A stretch of DNA of 64,000 bases, taken from contig CM043959.1 of assembly GCA_014529385.2 (NCBI GenBank), positions 7,478,026 to 7,542,025 on the forward strand, given 5' to 3'. Positions 11,538 to 22,129 of this stretch are shown in pieces. This stretch comes from Adiantum capillus-veneris. Lineage: Eukaryota; Streptophyta; Polypodiopsida; Polypodiales; Pteridaceae. Position 1 is the first letter of the stretch. Each line of letters opens with the position of its first letter. A program made the position numbers and the translations under genes. The notes beneath the pieces were generated by a model, which worked only from the letters and a program-made list of their open reading frames with translations, had not been told where the DNA came from and searched no databases.

Positions 11538-14500
11538 ATGCAAGCTGTCGAGAAGGCAAAGAGAAGGGTGTCCCAGAAAGAAAAGTTGCAAGAACTGCCA
11601 CCCTATCAACTAGATCCAAGTTCAGTGAAGACGGCAAAGGCAACTTCTTTGTTGAAGGAACAGCTTGAAGAAAAGAACACCACGGTTTTCACTAGCAGGT
11701 TCAAGAGTGAAGAAGGACACCAAGTGGAATTTCAAATGCTACCAAAGGAGATATATGATGTAGCTGCCAAGCCAAACACCAAAGAAGCCAAAAAAAGGCT
11801 AGGCCTAATGGACTTCTATGACCAGGAACCATGCGATGTGGATTTCCAAAACGTATATGAATTACTGTCCACAATCAAAGAAGATGGTTCAACCCAAATC
11901 ACTGACCAACAAGGGAAAAAAGTAGAAGTAGTAATCACAAAGGAGATAGTGGCCGAGGCACTAAATCTTCCGACTAAAGGTATGACAATGTGGGCCAGAG
12001 ATAGAAAGATAGCAGGCACGTTTACCAAAGGAGACTATTGCTGCCACCTTTTCATATGTCATCCAAAGGCAAGTGGACGAACCAGCTCGCCTATACCACC
12101 AGCACTTCCATTTCTTATCAAAGAAACCGCCATGGTACACCACTCCAAACCATGCGATTGCGACCACCTTCACTCAAGTTTTGAAGTCGACAACCAGGCA
12201 AGCAATTGATTATGGCAGTATGTGCTAACAATGCTAAAAGGCACAAAGAAGGAAGGCAAAATCCCATAGTTGCGTGCTCCTGAAGTGCTGATGATAAGAA
12301 TAGCATATCATGCTATTAAAATGGCCGATAATTTGGCACCAGCCTCAAATCAGAACACATGGATTGTATCCAGGCAACCTTCTCCAAGAACCACGCATTC
12401 ATCAAAAAGGGTATATAAGTCAGACGAAGAATCTGTCAAAAGCTCCCACGAAGCTCATAGCAGTGAGAGCTTGAAAAACGAGGAAAGGCGGGCAAGAATT
12501 AAAGAAATGAAGAATAAAGTAGTAGCTGCACACCAAGAAGAACCTTAGCAAAAGAAGGCGAGGTTTGACAGAGAAAATCAAACTTATGAAAGGAGCCGCC
12601 AAGCTGTAGGTGAGGACTTGGAGAGATGGGTTCCAAGAGATATAAGAGGACCCAGAACCAAGAACCCTGCAAGGAAAGGAGCAGAGGATCCCAATGATTT
12701 TCTTGAACGCATGTATGTAGAGGCAAAAGCCTTAAAGTTTAAAGAAGCTCAAGAAGCTGAAAGGAAGGCAAAAGAGGAAGCGACCAAACAACAACGACAA
12801 GCAGAGGCTACTGAACAAGGTGAATCACATCACGACCAGGGGGATGTGTCTCCAAAACCCACTTCAACCACTATGGAGCAAGCAGACCATCCCATGCCAA
12901 GCCCAAACCATTCACCGACAGCTAAACCCAACGAGGGTGACGAAGCCAAGGAAAAAGAGCCTGAGCAACAGGCAGCAACAAGTTTTGAACAGTCAAAAGA
13001 AACAGAACAAACTGAAGATGAATCTTCTACAACAACCAAATCAGAAACAACAGAGTCGTCTGCAAAGCCTCAAGCAACAGAAGCAGTGGAGGCAATTGCA
13101 ACGTGTCAAGGAGGAGAGGTAGAACCCCGCCACAACCACAAGCAGCAACCATAGCACCACCTAAAGAGCCACAAATTAAAATGGCACATACCTCTAGATA
13201 AGAGCCTGAAGAATGGCAAACGAATGATGAAGTCATCATGTAGGTCAATGAATATGCCAAGCATATGCAGCTGATGACAGAAAAATGCGAACAACAGCAC
13301 TTAGCCGCAGTGCTAAGGCTAGGGAGCTTGAGCTAGTCAGTGATGCTCTACAAGGAGATTTAGATGACAGGATGAATATAAATTCAAATCTACAAAGACA
13401 GATCAGAGATTTGAAAGATGAAGCGGAACAACATCAGGTTGCAAAAGAGAAGCAGCAAAAAGAAATGGCGGAGCTGGGTGAGCTTCTAACCAAGTTATTT
13501 GATGCCTGCAAAAGCAAAGATGAAGAGCTAACACAAGTAACCAATGAGCTTCTAACCACTACTCTATCAGTACAAAATATCCAAGTGCACCTCGATACAG
13601 CAAATGCTTCTCTATAGTACTCATGGCAAAGGATCAATGATCAGGCAGCCTTTTTGAGACAGATAAGAGAAAATCCTGTTGTCGCTTCAATCAAAGGTAC
13701 AGATGAAGTCTATAAGACTCTGGAAAAGAGAAACAAGGATCGCTAGCTAGATCTGAAGCTAGAACAATCACAAACACGTGACCTTGCATTGATGCGGGTC
13801 TAAAGAGAAGAGCAACTGCTCAAAGAGATAGCTGAATTAAGAAGAGTTAATCAGTTGCTGAGAGAGGAACAAGTAGAGACTCAAGATGGAGCAGAACCCT
13901 CTGAACAAACAATTGTTGGCATACCCTCAGTCTCATATGTTGAGATGGAAACACAGCCGTCAGAAGGGCTAGAAGGAGAGTTGGACTTTCAAGTACCACT
14001 CATTGAAGTTGAGCAAGTGCCAATGGTCCAGCTTTCTAAAGCTAAGGAAGATGCACTAAAGGAACAGATTTCCCAAAACACAGATGTTGAATGCAAAGCA
14101 ATGATGGATTGGGAGTTGAGAGTTCTCCACTTAGTCAATGTCACTCAACTCACTCCCAACGAAATCAATGCTCAGTGGAATCAGCAATCACTGCCATACC
14201 CATTGATCAAAGTGGAGCTACTACATGTAAAGGAAAGACTATACAAAGATATGCAGGTAGAAGGCTCAGAGGATATCTACCCCAAGTGGAGGAAGAGCTG
14301 GTTGAACAAGAATTCAAGATATCTAATTTTGCTCACAAGAGTGCCTGCAGCCCTACAAAAAGACCCAGCATTCTGTCATGTACCAAGGGTAAGGACATGG
14401 CAAGCATATGAAGCACTGAAAAAGAAGAGGCCGACATGGCTGAACTATCCACATCTACCAGCTCCAGAGAAGGGATCAGCAAAAGAGGAATACATGGTGA

Positions 14501-14688
14501 AAACCCTAAAGGACGCCATGACTTTGTTCAAAAGCCTTCCTGACCTCTCATGTGCCATGTTGTATAAGATTTGCAGAATGCTACTCACATGCATTCAAGT
14601 TTTTCACGAGCCAGAGCAAGCCGGAGCACCATGGATGTCTTTCCTCAAAGGCAATAAGGGTCTCTTAAGTGGCCAACCCTCCGAATAA
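11538..14688 (+). pseudogene. Decayed long coiled-coil ORF, unrecognised, probably retroelement-associated
   Basis: About 1,000 codons readable in a nearly continuous series of open pieces (11538-12209, 12270-12548, 12618-13154, 13285-13617, 13855-14688) interrupted by single stops and a few frameshifts. The N-terminal 300 residues look globular and include VDFQNVYELLSTI and VVITKEIVAEALNLPTKG; the domain appears to continue across a frameshift near 12040 (PARLYHQHFHFLSKKPPWY). The middle is Lys/Glu/Gln-rich low complexity (12720-13150). A clear heptad-like coiled coil follows at 13285-13617. The C-terminal piece of 277 residues is globular and contains WELRVLHLVNVTQLTPNEIN. No gag, protease, polymerase or nuclease motif was seen. 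The first domain resembles the arrangement of accessory ORFs carried by some plant gypsy elements. That is an impression, not a proven homology. Confidence 0.5.
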
Positions 14689-14886
14689 GTGGCCAGCCTT
14701 CCAAAGAAGTCCTTTACGACTTATACGCTTGATGCATGTTTTTCCCTCTAGCAATATGTTGGCATTTGAGGAAGCATTCTATATAGGTTTCTTCACTTGG
14801 TGAATGAAGATATTTGGGCTAGTGATAAGAAACCTTACATTCAGATTTGTTGGTTATTCAACCATTGAGCTTAAAAATAGAGTCAC
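14689..14886. other. Flank of the minus-strand LTR element, no gene seen
   Basis: Short non-coding stretch between the decayed ORF and the LTR. It continues after the insertion at 30025, as shown by the matching target duplication. Confidence 0.5.
14882..14886. repeat. Target site duplication GTCAC, left
   Basis: GTCAC directly abuts the TG end of the LTR at 14887. The same pentamer abuts the CA end of the other LTR at 30020. Five bases is the usual size for LTR retrotransposon integration. Confidence 0.9.
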
Positions 14887-15793
14887 TGTTGGGGGGTTCC
14901 CATCACTGCATAGCTCCAATGACCAACAAAATTATCAATCCGGAGGGATGAGCTACCCAGATAGGGCATGGAAACACTCACACGATTAGTGAGCTAATCA
15001 TGGAAACACAAATGGTTGACTCTATGGGGTGAGCTTCTCGGCCTATGGAGGAGCTAAGCCACAATGAAGGGAAATCTCCACATCCACTTCTCTTCAACTC
15101 CAATCAACCCAATCACACACACTAACAATTGCAAGACGCACACAACACTAATCCTATCATGCAGCACACTAATCACAACCACACACACATAGATCTATTG
15201 AGAACTACACTCTAATCAAACCTACATGCACACACAAGCAAAAGAGGGCAATCAAACAAGGTTAGAGAGGGATTAACCACTAATTATCAAAGCATCATAG
15301 GCAATCACAAGAAGCATGAGAGAGACATAGTGAAAGAGAATTAAGCAAATTAGTGTTAATCAAGTCACATGAGCAAGGAGAAACTCAAGGACTCCGTAGC
15401 CACACACCTCAAGAGCTCTCACCAAAGAGTGCTCTCAACAAATGAGCTTGAGAGCCCTAATTTCTTTTACGCACTGCCTTATATACCTATGGTAAAAGTA
15501 TGCAATGTTCGGGCATCCAAGGCCTTTAGGGCTCCACCACTTACTGAATCTACTACCTAGGCACAGTAATTGGCTTGTTCTTTGCAGCTTGGAGCTCCCA
15601 TTGAGCCCGTAACACATTAAAAATATTACAATGGCTTGAAATAAATCGGGAATTTACAATACATGACCATTTCAAGAAAATGCGAAAATGTGTAACTCCA
15701 ATCTTCATTGCTTCTTTATGTTGATCTTCGATGTGCATCCGTACGCCTTTGGTCTTTAGCATCTCTTGTTAACTAATGTTGACTCAATTAACA
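14887..15793 (-). repeat. 3' LTR of the minus-strand element (LTR A)
   Basis: 907-bp LTR. It aligns along its full length with 29098-30019 in the same orientation, and with 35518-36438 in the opposite orientation. It starts TGTTGGGG and ends TTAACA on the plus strand. A short apparent ORF at 15369-15560 is repeated at 29598-29789, but it is LTR sequence and not a gene. Confidence 0.93.
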
Positions 15794-15808
15794 TTCCCCC
15801 CTTCTGAT
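15794..15808 (-). other. Polypurine tract of the minus-strand element
   Basis: TTCCCCCCTTCTGAT on the plus strand, i.e. a purine-rich run on the element's coding strand directly next to its 3' LTR. The sister element has the equivalent run at 35501-35517 next to its own 3' LTR. Confidence 0.85.
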
Positions 15809-16860
15809 CTTAGTGCTCGTCTCCTTGGGCACTGTTGAAAAGTATCCGTGGAGGCAATGGAAGGTTTTTGGTTGGTTTTTGATGGGCTGATTGTCTTCAT
15901 TTGTCATTGAATTTTTTGATGAGATTCAATTTGTTTCAGTATCTTGATTGGTCCAAATATGTTTATTGTGAGAGATGATGTTGCATTTGTCCGTTGTAAT
16001 AGCATAATGATGAGGCTGTTGTTTATTTATGAAAAGTATGTACAAGGAAAGTAGAATGGTGAGGTTCTAAATTAGGGTCTAATACCTGGATGACCAAAGG
16101 GAAAAAACCCAGTGGGAAAAAAATACCTTTGGGATACGTGCATTATTGGGGTACTTATTAGCACTGGAAATATTAATAAAGTACTCAAGGGATTACCTAA
16201 TAAATATGGAATTAAAAAGGAAGTAAATATGAGAGGGTAGCATGATGGAACATTGGTTTGACTGTTGGAGTCCACACTCAAGGTGCATAGGTGGAAGCAA
16301 AAAAGAGTGTCTAATGCATATGTCCGATGATGGGACATCCTTTATGCATACACAAAAATGCATGGGAAACAATATGCTGTGCAAGAAAGATTTTGAGGGG
16401 TTCTTCAAAAAGATGGTGTAGCTATAAAATAATATGACATGGATTTGCGAGCTGGCACCCCTTTAAGAATGGTTTTCATTGAAGAAAATATATGCTCTCA
16501 TCTTATTGTGCACTGTGCGTGAGAGTTTTCTATACGACACTCCACCAATTGTAAGTTAATAGACTTCGACTCTTATGCTCATCTCATCTAGCATGAGCAA
16601 CATGACTTTAGATATGCTCAACTCTTCTAGCTTGAGCATGAGCCTAATAACTATGACTCTTAGCACATAGTTTAATATGACTTGAAGCTTTGGAACTAAT
16701 GCGTTGCTCATTTTATGGCTTAGCAGCCCAACTCTGACTATGCCAATGAGTGTATTTGCACCCTAGCGACTTGACTTTTTACATTCTTGTGCTTACTACA
16801 AACATTTCAGGTAAAAGTAAGTTTAAATCCTCAAAAAGAGGATTAGTGAAGGACCAAGTT
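15809..16860 (-). other. 3' non-coding region of the minus-strand element
   Basis: Aligns in reverse with about 34060-35500 of the sister element (for example the GGTATTAAACCCTAATTTAG region). Here the segment carrying CACTCCACCAATTGTAAG occurs once (about 16540), whereas the sister copy has amplified it. No conserved coding region. Confidence 0.6.
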
Positions 16861-18664
16861 GGCATTGAAGGTTTCTTTTACCATACCTGATTTATCTTCT
16901 TTGTATCTACATTCACGTTGGTTGGGTGGTTCTTCTTTGACTGTCAAGACTCCATCATTTGTTTGATTCTCGAGATAGGCATGTTGATAGGAGTCTTTGA
17001 TGTTGTTGTAGGCCTTTGTTCACTGTTGCATTTGGCTTTTGACTAGAAGCACTGAAAGACTTAGGCATCCAAATCTCTTGATGACCTTGATTGATCGGTA
17101 GCCAAATCTTGGTATAACCTGTGTAGAAACCTTGTCTAAGAGGAAGATTCTTTGAGATCCATCTTTGTTTGGTATCTTCTTGTGAGTTGTGGTAGACTTC
17201 AACATATTTCGATGTTTTTCTGTTGTATACCTTCTTCTTAGATATCTTAGGATATTGTCGAGGTTGATACCTTGTGGGCCTTCTTTCTTGGGAGGAACTT
17301 GACATTACTTCATATGCTCTAACCTGCGGTTTTGGTACCCATATCTATATGTTACCTCCATAGTACCCCATTCTTTTAAGATCCATTGTGATGCTATCCA
17401 TCCCATGTGTTTGTCTTTCTGTGTTGATTTCTTGTCTTTAATCCAAACTGGATCATTGACTTTGACTAAATTGCTCGAAACAAACACTTGCTTGACTATC
17501 TTTTGCTTTCTTGAGTACTTTGGTTGAAATATCTTTGATTTTATGGGTGTTTCCTTAGAGGTTTCGGTTGGGTCAGCAATTGACTTGAAGGTTTGAAATC
17601 CTGACTTGCTTGAAGAAGTTGATCCATGAGGGTTCTTTGATGTAGAGGCATATGATGTCACACCTTTTTTGCTAATCGGTGGAAGGTCCAGTTTGCTCTT
17701 TTCTTTGTCTGCAAGATTTGTCTTCAATTCTTGTGACTTTTGCAACTCTGAATCTAACATTAATGGTACCTGTAAATGTTGCTTGCTTCCTCTTGGAAAA
17801 GAGAGTATTAGCATTTTATCTTCTTTGTAGGCCTTGTGTTGGTCTAACCACTAATGTCCAAGGAGGACATCTGCAAGCATTTCCTTAGAAGGCTTCCCCT
17901 GAAACTTCACCTAGTCTTCATGATTTCAGATGCTAAGGGTAGCAACCATTTCTTTTTGACTTGTAGTCTTACCCATGATTTCCCTGTTACCTGGATTGCT
18001 TTGAGTAATTTTGAGAATTCTCTAAATGTTGTCTGCAACCATATTATACTTTTCTTATTTATCCAGTAGAGCATTGCATCTGACACTTGCTCCTTTTGTA
18101 CTAATGAGAACTATAGCTATTCTTGTTGTTGGTTCTATTGAAGATCTTTGTCCAGCTTTTTCCATGGTCTCATCTTGATCTAACTATGTCTCAATGGAGG
18201 GTAACTTGAGACTCTGCTTTCCAATCTGACTTGCATCAGCTGGTTCAGCTAGCAATGCCTGGATCTTTGGACTTCCTATTGCTTTGTGGTTGTCTACAAC
18301 CCTATTCTTCTTCACTTTTGGCTTTGAAGGCATTCTCTGCTCAATAGCTATCGTGGTTACTCTTTGCTCTGTTTGATCTGCACTTGATATTGCCTGATTA
18401 TCTTTAAGCTCTTTTGAAGTTTTGTTCAATGGAGATGAATCATCTTCAATAAGATCTACTTTGATATAAGTTTCCAATTTGATTGTGCTTGAGCACCTTG
18501 TGCTATCATCCGCGAGTGACTAGTCTTGATCTCCATTCTTTGTTGTCTCTAAAGACTACATCATGTTTACATTTTGTATCTCTAACATCTTCTGGGCCAT
18601 TGGCATTTCCATTATGATGTCGTCTGGCATATCTTTTGATGTGATCACATGGAATTGAGCTATG
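16860..18664 (-). pseudogene. C-terminal half of the LTR-family polyprotein (minus copy)
   Basis: Coding remnant on the minus strand in pieces at 18477-18184, 17814-17305 and 17305-16955. It matches 32580-34020 of the plus copy. Shared segments include LIEDDSSP, EQRMPSKP, KIFQPKYSRKQ, LVKVNDPVWIKD and QKDKHMGWIAS. Near the end it carries repeated short Trp-Pro motifs, TKIWLPINQG and QEIWMPKS, spaced by Ser/Gln/Lys-rich text. Retained sequence just before the nested insertion encodes the end of a retropepsin-like fold, DMPDDIIMEMPMAQ. I do not recognise a known protein family. Conservation between two copies shows that it was a real coding region. Stops break it here. Confidence 0.65.
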
Positions 18665-18725
18665 CATTAGAAGAAATATGGACTTTGCATGGGCCTTGTA
18701 AGGAATCCTAATTTTTAGGGATTAA
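18665..18725 (+). repeat. Left terminal inverted repeat of nested element
   Basis: Pairs with 24690-24753 in inverted orientation. Shared blocks are GAAATATGGAC, GGGCCTT and GGGATTAAGGCTAAT, with small indels between. Confidence 0.7.
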
Positions 18726-19063
18726 GGCTAATGTTGTGTAGGGTTAAGGGGACAAGGGCATTCAAGAAGCTAGTTTTGAGTAGACTTTTCTAGCCTTTTT
18801 TTTAGACACATGTAGGATGTGGACCTAAGAGGTCACTTTCTCTCTCTAGCTTTTGGAAAGTGAAGGGAGTAAAGGGGTGTGGCCACATCAGCAAAAACAT
18901 GGGTCACTAAGAGCCAAAATTTGACTTGCTTTCAAAAAAGTTATTTTTACTTATTTTTGACTTAAAACTCCCTCCCAACATATATACACATCAAAAAATC
19001 ATTTTTTGACATTTTTTTAAACCTACAAACACTAAAAGTCCACTTTTTCAAAAAAAAAAACCT

Positions 19064-19205
19064 TTGTTCTCTCCTCCTCCTTCCTCCACTCTCCCTCTCC
19101 TCTCCCTCCCTACCCCCTTCTCTCCTCCTCCTCCCCTCTCTCTCCCTCTCCCCCCTTGCCCCCTTCTCTCCTCCCATGTTCCTCCCTCTCCCTCCCCCCT
19201 CTTTC
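19064..19205. repeat. Polypyrimidine tract (CT-rich)
   Basis: About 140 bp almost purely C and T on the plus strand. Apparent ORFs on both strands here are by-products of composition. Further right (19206-19660) an open stretch with no recognisable domain continues. Confidence 0.8.
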
Positions 19206-19659
19206 TTTTCATTCTTTGCTTCCTCACGCAACAGCTGCCATGGTGCTCACGGACATCACAAATCGTATGCCTCCACCACCATGTACTCCGCACAACAAAA
19301 GTGTACATATTGTTTGTCCGCGGTGTTTGGACCGAAGGCCACACGTGAGGGTGAGCAGAGGTCATCCCAAGATCGTCATACTGTCGGTGAGACGAATGTG
19401 TATGGTTCTTCAATATCTTGGGAGGGGAGAAGTAGGCTTGTTAGGCTATTGCAATTGGTTGTGTATGGGTGCAGGTGCTTCTTTGCATTCGTGGATGCAC
19501 GAATGTCAAGCTCTTCAACTCAAAACAATGGCATTACAAGAAACAATGTGTGCAGGTTAGAGAGGTCAAGCGTCACCAATTTTACTCTAAAACAACCTTC
19601 TTTGTTACATCTTGTAGGTAGGTGCTTCAAATCCATCCTTATTAGACGTGGGTAATCTC

Positions 19660-21210
19660 ATCCTAATGTATATTTTAGGATTTTTTATTCCTAGTTGGAT
19701 GGAAATACTTGCAAATTTGTACAACATATACTTAACAAGTGTCTTTATTATACAACTTAAAAATGTTGAATTCATACATATTTTTGTTTGAAGAACATGT
19801 CTCTAATGCGTCATGATACAAGGTGGCCTCTTACTATGCTAGTTAAGTGGCGCTGTTTGCAAGAATGGCTCAAGGAACTGGCATAACATGAAGCTTTTAC
19901 GGTGGCACAAAGCTCTCCTCAAGCAATGTGGCTCCCACTACACCAAAAATCACTATGCTAACATGGAGAGATCCCTAGTAGGACAATACAACAGCTTTTC
20001 ATCAGCAGCACACCCTTTCCTAACATGAGGGCACCCCCACCAGAGATATTTTTATATGATAGGTCACCCCATGAGCATACCATGTCATGGAATGGATGTA
20101 AGAACTATGACTACACTACCCCTTGGAAGTTGTTCACGAATGTATGTTTATCAAAGTTAATGAGAAGAAGTTTGGACCTTTTTGTTTGTTGATGTGTAAG
20201 AGCACTCTTGGTCTACCATATTTTAGATTGTTTGATAAGTTAAATAAGATTTGTAGTCATTTAAAGTGTCAAATTTTTTTTTGTAAGATTGTACATGAGA
20301 AGACATGATAAAGTACAAGAGATCTTGACGGAATAAACCTCGATGAGATTCCCACCATGCACTTGTGACACCATACCTCTCCTTGAACCCTTTGACTTCT
20401 ATCGTTGTGGGGAGTCCAAGGGGGGGCTATTTTCAAATTTTTAGCATAACTTTTTTTTGAAGGAAATTTTGGTTATTCTAAAGTTTATACACAGTCTAGG
20501 AGTTCATTCTGGTTGTTTTTCTTCGGTTTCAAATTTTGACCGAGTGCACTCCTTGGAAGCCACTTTTGAAGGTGTTAGGGCGAGATTTTGGGAAAGTTTT
20601 GTATGTAGGAAATACAGTCCTTAACACAATAAAAAACAATGGTTCTTTGAGTATTTTCAGATTCCATGGTTTTAATGCTCGTTGGAGCCCGTAGATTAAG
20701 AAAAAAGTAAAAAATGTATGTTTTACATCATTTTTAAATAAATTGTCAACTTGCACGTTGATTTTTGGAGAATGCGAGCAAGATATGATGTTTTCTCATC
20801 ACATGATGGTCGAAGAACACGATGAGATGAACAAATTCATGTGAGACAAGCCCAGACAGATTCAGAGCCGATTGAAATCTAGAAGCTGTTGAAAACAACC
20901 GAAAAGTTCAACACTTATAAAATAAAAATAAAAATAAACTTAACACTTGAATCATGGCCATGCATCAAAAATATGCTCACACGGTGAAGGAGGTGCTTCA
21001 AAGCTATGGAAATCAGTATAAAATGCAAGCAATAGCGTTGGAGGCTATTCAAGAAGTTGTAGAGGCTCACATCATTTCAGATGTCTTTGCAAATGATTAA
21101 GAGTTGTGTCAACTGTCTCCATAGTGATTTGGCTTTTCGGTTTATCCATATGTTTTAAGTTAAGTGGTTTTGGCTATGAAGAGTTAAATTTAAATCAAAT
21201 ATTAATATTT
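19660..21210. other. Interior of nested element, no gene seen
   Basis: AT-rich sequence with only short ORFs and no conserved motif. It includes a run of ATAAAAATAAAAATAAA near 20922-20940. Confidence 0.5.
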
Positions 21211-21212
21211 TT

Positions 21213-21371
21213 GCCATCCTAAGGGGCAAACAAAGCTAGAAAATGCAAAAAAAAGGGTGTCCACAAGGGCGGGCAGATGGCCCATCCAGCAGTTTTGGAT
21301 GGCTCATCTGCGCGCCCTTGTGGCCACCCTTTTTTTTGCATTTTCCAGCTTTGTTTGCCCCTTAGGATAGC
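21213..21371. repeat. Hairpin unit 1 (75-bp arms, 9-base loop)
   Basis: Left arm 21213-21287 and right arm 21297-21371 are inverted repeats with about six mismatches over 75 bp. The loop is AGCAGTTTT. The arms include GGGTGTCCACAAGGGCG and its complement. It could fold into one long stem if transcribed. Confidence 0.92.
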
Positions 21372-21558
21372 AAAAATGTTAATAGCTGATGAAACCAGAT
21401 GTTTATGTAGCATGAGACTAGATTTTTTTATTGTCCAATGTGATTTGGTCTTTTGGTGCAGGGAACTAGTAAGTTGAGTTGAAGGAAGGCATAATGTGCT
21501 TGAAAAGTTAAATTTTACATTCATCTCACCTTTTCCAAGGTCCTGGAGTGCAACAATA

Positions 21559-21674
21559 GCCTAATTATGCAAAAAAAAGGGTGGCCACAAGGGCGAGCAG
21601 ATGGCCTTCTCCAACAGTTTTGGATGGCTCACCTGTGTGCCCTTGTGGCCACCCTTTTTTTTGCATTATATGGC
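21559..21674. repeat. Hairpin unit 2
   Basis: Related hairpin 324 bp downstream of unit 1. The arms share GCAAAAAAAAGGGTGGCCAC and its complement; the middle of the arms pairs less well than in unit 1. Confidence 0.88.
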
Positions 21675-21883
21675 CTTGTCTGCCCCTTATAATAGCAAGA
21701 ATGTTAATATTTGATGAAACCAGATGTTTATGCAGCATGAGACTAGATTTTTATATTGTCCAATGTGATTTGCCCTTTTGGTGAAGGGAACTAGTAAGTT
21801 GAGTTGAAGGAAGGTATAATGTGCTTGAAAATTTCAATTTTAGGTTCATCTCATCTTTTCCAGGGTCCTGGAGTGCAGCAATA

Positions 21884-21997
21884 GCCTAATTATGCAAAAA
21901 AAAGGGTGGCCACAAGGGCCCACATATGGCCCATCCAGCAGTTTTAGATGGCTCACTACGCGCCCTTGTGGCCACCCCTTTTTTTGCATTATATGGC
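21884..21997. repeat. Hairpin unit 3
   Basis: Third copy, 325 bp after unit 2, with the same outer arms. The spacer between units (including GATGTTTATGCAGCATGAGA and GGGAACTAGTAAGTTGAG) is also repeated, so the whole is a tandem array of about 2.5 units. Confidence 0.88.
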
Positions 21998-22108
21998 CTT
22001 GTCTGCACCCCAGGATACCAATTTTCTTTTAGATTAAGTGAAAGCAAATCTTTATGCAACATGACAGTACAAATTCCACTTCTTTTCACTCAGATGTAAT
22101 TAGAGCTT

Positions 22109-22129
22109 CCCCCCCCCCCCCCCCCCCCC
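22109..22129. repeat. Poly-C run
   Basis: 21 consecutive C residues on the plus strand. Confidence 0.95.

Noticed and set aside
15369-15560. Small ORF conserved at 15369 and 29598
   Set aside because: Both copies lie inside the LTRs; the similarity is that of the LTR itself, and there is no extra conservation of the frame.
19064-19655. ORFs across the polypyrimidine tract in three frames
   Set aside because: Pyrimidine-rich DNA rarely forms stops; no domain is recognisable, and no frame is favoured.
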